Positions 52,173 through 59,065 of a stretch of 64,000 bases of DNA are shown one piece after another (the first letter of the stretch is position 1; the number at the start of each line of letters is the position of its first letter). The DNA comes from Sulfuricurvum sp. (GTDB lineage: Bacteria > Campylobacterota > Campylobacteria > Campylobacterales > Sulfurimonadaceae): contig NZ_JALNYS010000007.1 of NCBI RefSeq assembly GCF_023229695.1, forward strand, positions 91,999-155,998. Reading direction: 5' to 3'. The position numbers and the translations under genes are program-made. The notes below the pieces were generated by a model. The model did no database searches. It was not told the origin of the DNA and saw nothing but the letters and a program-made list of their open reading frames with translations.

Positions 52173-52679
52173 CTAGTGGATTAATCCACTTTTTAATATA
52201 ACCTGCCAAAGTATCGCCGAGCTGATGCCGGCGGCGAATCCGGCGATGATATCGTCACCCATGACACCGATACCCCCCTGCGCTTCACGATCTATTCTGC
52301 CGATAACGGAGGGTTTTTTGATATCGTAAAATCGAAAAAAAAGGAAACTTAAAACGATTTGGAGTGCAATACCGTTATTCCAAACTCCTAAATCACCGGT
52401 TGCAAACATCACCCCCGGAGCAATGGAGAGGGCAAGCCATATTCCGACTAATTCGTCGATTACAATCCGTTTGTCATCGTGGCTATGGGTATCCGCTTCA
52501 AAACGGTTGATCTGTTTAATCGCAATCAGCGTGATCAGGATTGCCGCTAAAAAGAGTGTTTGCGGACCAAGGTACATTAAAATGAGAACCCCAAGGGGGA
52601 GGGAAACGAGAGTCCCAACCGTACCGGGTGCCTTGGGTGAGAGGCCGCTGTAGCCTACAGTGAGAAAAAACCAATTCAT
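52173..52679 (-). CDS. pgpA: Phosphatidylglycerophosphatase A
   Basis: The enzyme removes phosphate from phosphatidylglycerophosphate to give phosphatidylglycerol. It has 168 residues and several membrane-associated helices. Motifs are GYSGLSPKAPGTVGTLVSLP and IVIDELVGIWLAL, with IDREAQGGIGVMGDDIIAGF near the C-terminus carrying the catalytic Asp residues. AAGGA lies five bases before the ATG at 52679, which is preferred to an upstream frame. As in Campylobacter (Cj1607-Cj1610) it sits beside the sulfurylase-like gene, orphan regulator and ispDF. Confidence 0.93.
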   Translation of the reverse strand: MNWFFLTVGYSGLSPKAPGTVGTLVSLPLGVLILMYLGPQTLFLAAILITLIAIKQINRFEADTHSHDDKRIVIDELVGIWLALSIAPGVMFATGDLGVWNNGIALQIVLSFLFFRFYDIKKPSVIGRIDREAQGGIGVMGDDIIAGFAAGISSAILWQVILKSGLIH

Positions 52680-52723
52680 TTTTGTCCTTTTATGTAAAAT
52701 CAAAGTGCGGTTTCACTGCACGT

Positions 52724-52764
52724 GAGCACTCTGCTGAAGTGAACTCAGCGTTAGCGTAGGCATA
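52724..52764 (+). repeat. 41-base hairpin repeat, copy A
   Basis: A 41-base element running from GAGC through CTGCTGAAGTGAACTCAGCG and TTAGCGTAGGCATA, nearly identical to the one at 57663-57703. The arms GCTG and CAGC allow a small hairpin. It lies in the gap between pgpA and the sulfurylase-like gene. Confidence 0.6.
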
Positions 52765-52784
52765 CCGGCTTTGCTGGTGTGCCG

Positions 52785-53969
52785 TTATGTCAATGACGTG
52801 GTTTGATACAGACGCATCAATTCAACGTAAAAATCTTTTTCACTGTGCTCTTCGAGCAAACCGTTGACCGGCATAATGTCATAATAGAGTTTGGCAAGAT
52901 TTTTGAACCGGTTCGGATAAAGTGAAGCGACAATCATTGCCGAAATCTCTTTTCGCACGAGGACTGCCGGAGGGAGCAATCCTTGCTGCATCAGTTCTAA
53001 GATGGATTCGGCATGGTAGGAGATGTGGTGGTGGTGCCCGTGCGGGCAGGTCTGGATACTGACAAGGGTTTTGCATTGATTGCAGTAGACGTATTCGCTG
53101 GCAATTCTCACATCGATATCAATCCCGATGAGCCGGTCGATGATCGATTTGTTGGCATTACGATCATAATACATTCCGATGCCGGCATGATTTTGCCCGA
53201 TCATAAGACGGTTACATCCGTAATTTTTGGCGACGATTGCATCTAGGATTACTTCATTGCCTCCGGCAAAAAGGTAGCTGCTCTCAAGGGGGACAACGAC
53301 GACTCGATTGCGGGGGAGGAAGTTCTCGATAAAATATTCGACTGTTTTGTGTCGAAGCTCATAGGTGAGGTTGGAGTTATGATACGGTTTCAGGAGAAAA
53401 ATCACAATCAAATCGGTTCGCTCAAGGCTTTGGCGTATCAGCCGTTCATGGGCACGGTGAAGCGGATTTGCCGCCATAAAAATAGCGCTCATGTGCTGCG
53501 CACCGATTTGTTCTTTAGCCTGAGCAATGGTGTTTCGAATCGCCTCTACTGAGCTTAGATCGATGGAATAGGGGCCGCAAATAGCAAATTTACCCAGCCG
53601 TTTATAGGTAGCATTAACTCCGGGATGGGAAAGATCTTCGGTGCCGTAAATTTGGCGTAACCGTTCGTGAGGATCAATTTTATAAACTTCCTCGACACAC
53701 AGCTCACCGACAAAAGTATTGTCGCAAATTAAGTCGAGAATTTCCCCTTTTTTGGCTGTGATCAGAATGGTTTCATTGATTTTACCGTTAGGGGAGAGGA
53801 TGAGGGGAAACGGAAAGGTTTTACCTTTGAACATTCCGCTGTTGAGGACTTCTTTGCTTTGGGCTTCATTCATTAATTCGGTTACGGGAGCCAACAATCC
53901 CGATTTGAGGAGAGTGAGAGCCGAGACGGCCTCTTGATCGATGTATAGGGCTCTATTTTTTCTTGACAA
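52785..53969 (-). CDS. ATP-sulfurylase-like protein lacking the sulfate-binding motif
   Basis: A 394-residue homologue of ATP sulfurylase. The fold is clear: FMAANPLHRAHERL (HxxH kept), SYLFAGGNEVILDAIVAKNY, LMIGQNHAGIGMYYD and a C-terminal CNQC..CPHGHHHH zinc-like motif. But the key QTRN reads MAAN, the Arg of the MRYAGPRE-like loop is gone, GRDHAG is GQNHAG, and the SGT end motif is SYHAES. Sulfate adenylation is therefore doubtful. It resembles Cj1609 in position. Translation starts at TTG 53969, overlapping the orphan regulator's end. Confidence 0.85.
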   Translation of the reverse strand: MSRKNRALYIDQEAVSALTLLKSGLLAPVTELMNEAQSKEVLNSGMFKGKTFPFPLILSPNGKINETILITAKKGEILDLICDNTFVGELCVEEVYKIDPHERLRQIYGTEDLSHPGVNATYKRLGKFAICGPYSIDLSSVEAIRNTIAQAKEQIGAQHMSAIFMAANPLHRAHERLIRQSLERTDLIVIFLLKPYHNSNLTYELRHKTVEYFIENFLPRNRVVVVPLESSYLFAGGNEVILDAIVAKNYGCNRLMIGQNHAGIGMYYDRNANKSIIDRLIGIDIDVRIASEYVYCNQCKTLVSIQTCPHGHHHHISYHAESILELMQQGLLPPAVLVRKEISAMIVASLYPNRFKNLAKLYYDIMPVNGLLEEHSEKDFYVELMRLYQTTSLT

Positions 53970-54840
53970 TGCTATATTTCTTTCTCTTTTCCCATAGACT
54001 TTTACGTGAAATTCCCAGTTTTTTTGAGAGTTCGGTATCGGGGAACCGGTTTTGAAAATGGATCATGATGTATTTGACATACTCTTCAATCGGCAAAATT
54101 TCCCCTTGGTCAAAAAGGTGGTTGTCACTTTCGATTTCAATAGTCCGGAAAGGGGAATTTTCAACCGGATCGGTCCCCGAGATAATGCAGGGTCTCTCTT
54201 GTACCAATTCGTATAACGTTTTGTGTTCGCTTTTTTTCAAATGCTGAAAGTCGGTAATATACAATATGGCGTCATTGCTCAGCGCTGCAATATCGCTAAA
54301 GGCTTTTGCGGAGGTAAGGGAGATAAAATGGATTGTTTTATCGTGATGAGCGGCATACCGAAAGGCAAACGCATCGGCATATTTTTGGTAGCTGCTGCAA
54401 ATAAAGAGCGGTAGTTCGGTTTTATCCAGATCTTCATTAACATTGATCGAATTAAACGTATGGGTGAGGTAACGCTCATAGGTCTGATTTTGACGGCGGA
54501 GACGTTCATGATTTTGAAAATGTTGAATCTTACGGATTAACTCTTCAATCATAAAGGGTTTGAGGATGTAATCTTTTGCCCCTGCCGCAAGAGGTTTAGA
54601 GACCGTGTCATTACTGATATAACTGACCATTAAAATAACAACCGAATCTTTATACGCTTCGATAACGGGGTAGATATCTTGACCGCTAATATTGGTCGAG
54701 AGGAGCACGACATCGTACGGTATTGCTCGCAAACCCTCTTTCGTTGAACTGCTAATATCGCAGTTGTGGCTCAAATCACTGAGTTTTGAGGCGATACTTT
54801 GTGCGAGATAGATCTCGTTTTCGATAATGAGTATATTCAT
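53953..54840 (-). CDS. HP1021/Cj1608-type orphan response regulator
   Basis: A 295-residue regulator. The receiver domain (MNILIIENEIYLAQSIASKL) has Ser48 where the phospho-Asp normally stands (VVLLSTNISG), so it should work without phosphorylation. A long middle domain (about 120-260) follows, then a FIS/NtrC-type helix-turn-helix (LSKKLGISRKSLWEKRKKYS). In Helicobacter HP1021 is a redox-responsive regulator that also binds oriC. Its place next to ispDF and the sulfurylase-like gene matches Campylobacter Cj1607-Cj1609. The ATG at 54840 overlaps the ispDF stop (TAATG). Confidence 0.85.
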   Translation of the reverse strand: MNILIIENEIYLAQSIASKLSDLSHNCDISSSTKEGLRAIPYDVVLLSTNISGQDIYPVIEAYKDSVVILMVSYISNDTVSKPLAAGAKDYILKPFMIEELIRKIQHFQNHERLRRQNQTYERYLTHTFNSINVNEDLDKTELPLFICSSYQKYADAFAFRYAAHHDKTIHFISLTSAKAFSDIAALSNDAILYITDFQHLKKSEHKTLYELVQERPCIISGTDPVENSPFRTIEIESDNHLFDQGEILPIEEYVKYIMIHFQNRFPDTELSKKLGISRKSLWEKRKKYSIVKKK

Positions 54841-55958
54841 TAAATTGTCCAATCAAAATAGTGTACGGATGCTGTTGCCATTACGGCAACTCCCTCGCTT
54901 CGGCCAATAAACCCTAAATGCTCTGTCGTTGTAGCTTTAAGATTGATTCTGGTAATCGGAATCTGTAGGATGGCACTTAAAACTCGGCGCATTTCCCCTT
55001 TATAAGGGGAAATTTTCGGTGTTTGGGCAATAATGGTAATATCGGCATGGAGAATGATAAAGCCGAATTGGTGCAGTTTTAATACGCATTGACGTAAAAG
55101 CTCTTTGGAATCGATATTTTTATACGCATGGTCCGTATCGGGAAATAACATGCCGATATCGCCCAAGCATGCAGCACCCAGCAATGCGTCGATAAGAGCA
55201 TGAATAGCGACATCCCCGTCACTGTGCGCTTTGAATCCGACAGGAGACGCAATCGGTACACCGCCAAGTACCATCGGTTTCCCCTCTTCAAAAGGGTGAA
55301 CATCGAAGCCGTTTCCGGTAAAGGTAGTTTTTGACGGTGGAAAGAGACATTCGAGTGAAGCCATATCCGAAGATTTGGTCAGCTTTTCCGCGCGTGGATC
55401 CCCTTCAACAAAATGACGTGTTCCGCCCGATGCGACAATAGCGGAGCTCTCATCGGTATATTCAATATCGGTCTTGAGTGCACGGCGCAAGATATCTGTT
55501 TTGGAGAGCTGCGGTGTCTGTACCCGTTTAACGTGTGTCCGGTCGATGGTGTCCGTGCCGTACACAACGGTATCGTGCATGTCCAATACCGGAACGATCG
55601 AATCGGCAAGGTGTTTGTGGGCAATAAGCCGTTCAATAAGGGCAGGATCAATGCACGCACGTGCTACGTCACTCACCATGACATACGGTGTTTTTACCGC
55701 TTGAAGTGCATTCGACAAGGAGAGCTGCCGGGTTTCACCGCCGCTAATGAGGGTATGGTCGGTCATTGCAGAGAAAAAAGAGATCTCCTCCGGATGGGCG
55801 ACAATGATGATCGGGGAATCGGGGAGGTTTTTTTTGATACTATTGGTAACATACAGCCATAACGGATCGTGACCGATACGAAGCCATTGTTTTTTTACAG
55901 GGACTTTAAAACGGCTGGAATTACCTGCAGCAAGTAAAATAAGCGTCAAATCAGACAA
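54840..55958 (-). CDS. ispDF: Bifunctional IspD-IspF enzyme
   Basis: A 372-residue fusion covering two steps of the MEP isoprenoid pathway. The first half is IspD (cytidylyltransferase): LILLAAGNSSRF, VMVSDVARACIDPALI. The second half from about residue 215 is IspF (cyclodiphosphate synthase): GNGFDVHPFEEG with the metal Asp and His, and AHSDGDVAIHALIDALLGAA. The fusion is normal for Campylobacterota. A TTG at 55958 with AGGA about seven bases upstream is preferred to an ATG at 55997. The intermediate enzyme IspE is encoded elsewhere. Confidence 0.94.
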   Translation of the reverse strand: MSDLTLILLAAGNSSRFKVPVKKQWLRIGHDPLWLYVTNSIKKNLPDSPIIIVAHPEEISFFSAMTDHTLISGGETRQLSLSNALQAVKTPYVMVSDVARACIDPALIERLIAHKHLADSIVPVLDMHDTVVYGTDTIDRTHVKRVQTPQLSKTDILRRALKTDIEYTDESSAIVASGGTRHFVEGDPRAEKLTKSSDMASLECLFPPSKTTFTGNGFDVHPFEEGKPMVLGGVPIASPVGFKAHSDGDVAIHALIDALLGAACLGDIGMLFPDTDHAYKNIDSKELLRQCVLKLHQFGFIILHADITIIAQTPKISPYKGEMRRVLSAILQIPITRINLKATTTEHLGFIGRSEGVAVMATASVHYFDWTI

Positions 55959-56110
55959 AATGTATCCTATTTTGGAAACTGTTACGAAATTATACACATA
56001 AAAAGCTTTTTTTTATCTTGTTTGTGATAAATTCTAGAATAAATCAAGGAGAGGAAGAAATTGTTTTCCTAAATCATCTTGAAGTTTTTAATGTACATTA
56101 AAACAGATAC

Positions 56111-56226
56111 GACCCTTTTAGGGGGTCTTATTTATAAGTCTAATCATCGTTTGCAAAAAATATGTAGCATGGAATCTGTGCGTGGGCGAATCGTCGACAA
56201 TGTAGCTTGTCCGATCGGATCGGACA
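56111..56226 (+). promoter_or_regulatory. Hairpins in the thiC leader region
   Basis: GACCC (56111-56115) pairs with GGGTC (56123-56127), followed by TTATTTA, like a weak terminator. TGTCCGATC (56208-56216) pairs with GATCGGACA (56218-56226), a perfect nine-base dyad 30 bases before the thiC ATG. The gap 55959-56256 is otherwise without genes. Neither hairpin shows the CUGAGA or CCUGAUC words of a TPP riboswitch. An unknown leader control is possible. Confidence 0.4.
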
Positions 56227-56256
56227 GGGTATAAATTTATCAATTAGGAGAAAGTC

Positions 56257-57645
56257 ATGAGAACCGCATGGGTTGCCAACAGACAAAACGATACCGTTCG
56301 TACTCAGATGTATTATGCCAAACAAGGAATTATTACGGAAGAGATGGCGTATGTCGCCAAAGTAGAGGAGCTTGATCCGGAGTTGGTCCGTTCTGAAGTA
56401 GCACGGGGGCGTTTAATCATCCCTGCCAACGTCAATCACAAAAATCTAGAACCGATGGCGATCGGAATCGCGGCACGTTGTAAGATTAATGCCAATATCG
56501 GTTCATCGGCAATTGCTTCGGATGTTCAGGGGGAGATTGAGAAAATTCAGGTTTCTCAACATTATAAGGCCGATACGGCTATGGACCTCTCTACCGGAGG
56601 TGACTTGGACGAAATCCGCAGAGCCGTTATCGCCAATTCAAAAATTCCGATCGGAACGGTTCCGATTTATCAAATATTGCACGACGTCAATAATAAAATT
56701 GAAGATTTAAGCATTGACGTTATGCTCGAAGTGTTGGAGCGTCAAGCGCAGCAAGGGGTGAGTTATTTTACGATCCATGCGGGTTTTTTGTTGGAGACAA
56801 TGCCGAAAGTCGCCAAACGTAAAATGGGGATCGTCAGTCGCGGCGGATCATTGATGGCGGCATGGATGATGCACTATCATCGCGAGAACCCTTTTTATAC
56901 GGCGTATGATGAGATTCTCGATATTTGTGCCCGTTATGATGTTTCCCTCTCATTGGGGGATTCACTCCGTCCGGGGTGTCTGGCGGATGCAAGCGATGAA
57001 GCGCAGCTGGGGGAGCTGAAAGTTCTTGGCGAGCTGACATTACGCGCATGGGAGAAAAACGTTCAGGTCATGATCGAAGGGCCGGGACACGTTCCGCTCA
57101 ATCAGATCGAACGTAATATGAAAATCCAGCGCGAATACTGTCATGAAGCGCCGTTTTATATCTTGGGGCCGTTGGTTACCGATATCGCGGCTGGGTATGA
57201 TCACATTAGTTCGGCGATCGGTGCGGCAGTTGGCGGATGGCACGGGGCTTCAATGCTGTGCTATGTTACGCCGAAAGAGCATTTGGGCCTTCCGAACGCG
57301 GAAGATGTCCGTGCGGGGATTATCGCCTATAAAATCGCGGCCCATGCGGCGGATATCGCGCGCGGACGCAAGGGGGCACGGGATATCGACGATGCGATGA
57401 GCGATGCGCGGTACGCGTTTGACTGGAACCGTCAGTTTGAACTCGCACTCGATCCGGAGCGGGCACGTGAGTACCACGATGAGACGTTGCCTCAGGATGT
57501 CTTTAAAGAGGCGGAGTTTTGCTCCATGTGCGGACCGAAATTCTGCAGTTACAAAATCACACAGCAGATTATGGAAAACCCCGAAGCCATTGCCCAAATT
57601 GCTGCGGAAGTGAAGATGGCTGCCGAGGCAAAAACCGCCAGTTAA
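56257..57645 (+). CDS. thiC: Phosphomethylpyrimidine synthase ThiC
   Basis: A radical SAM enzyme of 462 residues making the thiamine pyrimidine from aminoimidazole ribotide. It starts MRTAWVANRQNDTVRTQMYY and shows NINANIGSS-like INANIGSSAIASD, DLSTGGDLDEIRR, SLGDSLRPGC and EGPGHVPLNQIE. The iron-sulfur ligands are Cys422, Cys425 and Cys430 in CSMCGPKFC. AGGAGAAAGTC precedes the ATG. The other thi genes are not here. The leader dyads may control it, although no TPP element was found. Confidence 0.96.
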   Translation: MRTAWVANRQNDTVRTQMYYAKQGIITEEMAYVAKVEELDPELVRSEVARGRLIIPANVNHKNLEPMAIGIAARCKINANIGSSAIASDVQGEIEKIQVSQHYKADTAMDLSTGGDLDEIRRAVIANSKIPIGTVPIYQILHDVNNKIEDLSIDVMLEVLERQAQQGVSYFTIHAGFLLETMPKVAKRKMGIVSRGGSLMAAWMMHYHRENPFYTAYDEILDICARYDVSLSLGDSLRPGCLADASDEAQLGELKVLGELTLRAWEKNVQVMIEGPGHVPLNQIERNMKIQREYCHEAPFYILGPLVTDIAAGYDHISSAIGAAVGGWHGASMLCYVTPKEHLGLPNAEDVRAGIIAYKIAAHAADIARGRKGARDIDDAMSDARYAFDWNRQFELALDPERAREYHDETLPQDVFKEAEFCSMCGPKFCSYKITQQIMENPEAIAQIAAEVKMAAEAKTAS

Positions 57646-57662
57646 AAATCGCAAGCGATTTT

Positions 57663-57703
57663 GAGCTTACTGCTGAAGTAAACGCAGCGTTAGCGTTGCC
57701 ATA
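57663..57703 (+). repeat. 41-base hairpin repeat, copy B
   Basis: Runs from GAGC through CTGCTGAAGTAAACGCAGCG and TTAGCGTTGCCATA. It matches copy A (52724-52764) at nearly all bases and lies in the short gap between thiC and mrp. Confidence 0.6.
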
Positions 57704-57751
57704 GAGATTTCATTCCTATGGCGTTTAAAATAATAATATAAGGAAATTACT

Positions 57752-58921
57752 ATGACAGAAGAAATTGTAAAATCAGCCCTTTCAAAAGTGACCTATCCGG
57801 GATTCACGAAAGATATTGTGACGTTTGGATTTGTTAAAGAGATTAAAATCGACGGTTCCGATGTGAATGTTGTTGTGGATATTACTTCAAGCGCTCCTGA
57901 GGTTGCCCATCAAATTACGGTCGAAGCGACGGAAGAGCTTCAACGTGCCGGTGCAGCCAATATTGTGATTAATATTCAAGCGCCTAAAATGCCGCGTGAG
58001 AGTTCATCTAAGGGGAAAAACATTGCTCCGCAAGTCAAGAACTTTATTATGGTAAGTTCAGGAAAAGGGGGAGTCGGCAAATCGACGACCTCCGTCAATC
58101 TTGCGGTTGCGCTTGCTATGCAAGGGAAAAAAGTGGGGCTTTTGGATGCAGACATATATGGTCCGAATATTCCTCGTATGTTGGGTATCGATGGGATTAA
58201 ACCCGAAGTAGTCGGCAATAAAGTTCTTCCGATCAAAGCGTATGGACTGGAAGTAATGTCTATGGGTTCACTGATGGAAGAGGGACAATCGCTTATCTGG
58301 CGCGGAGCCATGATTATGAAAGCGATTGAGCAGTTCTTGCGTGACATACTATGGTCGGATCTGGATTGTTTGGTCATTGATATGCCTCCGGGTACGGGTG
58401 ACGCTCAATTAACGTTGGCACAAAGTGTCCCTGTTACGGTCGGTGTTACGGTAACGACTCCGCAGATGGTTTCGTTGGATGACTCACGTCGCAGTTTGGA
58501 TATGTTTAAAAAATTGAATATCCCTATTGCGGGTGTTGTTGAAAATATGAGCGGATTTATCGCTCCGGATACCGGCGTCGAGTACGATATCTTCGGAAAA
58601 GGGACCTCCGAAGCGATGGCAACACAGTTTGATACTACCATTTTGGCTGAGATTCCGATTGAACCTGCAATTCGTACCGGTGGGGATGAAGGGAAACCTG
58701 TGACCTATTGTCTGCCTACATCCGAGACGGCTAAACGGTATATGAAAGCGGCAGAAGCGTTGTGGGCTACTATTGAAAAAATTAACGCGGAGGGGGGAGT
58801 TGATAATCAGGCGATTCAGCCAAATACCCCTCCGGGTGTATCGGCATGTTCGACTGCGGCAGCTCCTGCACCGAAAGCCACAAGCGGTGAGAGCTGCGGA
58901 ACAGGCTGCGGCTGTCACTAA
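57752..58921 (+). CDS. mrp: Mrp/NBP35-type iron-sulfur carrier ATPase
   Basis: A 389-residue P-loop ATPase that carries or delivers iron-sulfur clusters. An N-terminal MIP18-like domain (1-80) is followed by the deviant Walker A SSGKGGVGKSTTSVN (103-117), LLDADIYGPNIPRMLG, LVIDMPPGTGDAQLT and ENMSGFIAPD. The C-terminal tail GESCGTGCGCH has three Cys, probably metal-binding. It follows thiC after a 106-base gap holding the short repeat and AAGGAAATTAC before the ATG. Synteny resembles Campylobacter Cj1606c next to ispDF. Confidence 0.94.
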   Translation: MTEEIVKSALSKVTYPGFTKDIVTFGFVKEIKIDGSDVNVVVDITSSAPEVAHQITVEATEELQRAGAANIVINIQAPKMPRESSSKGKNIAPQVKNFIMVSSGKGGVGKSTTSVNLAVALAMQGKKVGLLDADIYGPNIPRMLGIDGIKPEVVGNKVLPIKAYGLEVMSMGSLMEEGQSLIWRGAMIMKAIEQFLRDILWSDLDCLVIDMPPGTGDAQLTLAQSVPVTVGVTVTTPQMVSLDDSRRSLDMFKKLNIPIAGVVENMSGFIAPDTGVEYDIFGKGTSEAMATQFDTTILAEIPIEPAIRTGGDEGKPVTYCLPTSETAKRYMKAAEALWATIEKINAEGGVDNQAIQPNTPPGVSACSTAAAPAPKATSGESCGTGCGCH

Positions 58922-58923
58922 GT

Positions 58924-59054
58924 AACGGATGTTACGCACTTTCCGCTCATAGCCCGGAAAGTGGCAGGGGACAATTTGTCCCCTGCCACCCCCCAAAACA
59001 AGCGAAGCGCTCCCGAAGGGATGTTTCCTGAAACGCTTCCCGTATCTTTCGGAT
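58924..59054 (+). repeat. Hairpin-repeat unit between mrp and the WD40 gene
   Basis: A plus-oriented unit starting AACGGATGTTACGCACTTTC (58924 on), with the CTCATAGC loop variant, then GGGGACAATTTGTCCCC, a Pro-run CCACCCCCC, AAAACAAGCGAAGCGCTC and CCCGTATCTTTCGGA. The right end with the second terminal repeat is missing. It fills the convergent gap between mrp and the WD40 gene. Confidence 0.7.
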
Positions 59055-59065
59055 GATTATACCGT

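Noticed and set aside
56040..56256. TPP riboswitch upstream of thiC
   Set aside because: The conserved CUGAGA and CCUGAUC words could not be found; only unrelated dyads are present.
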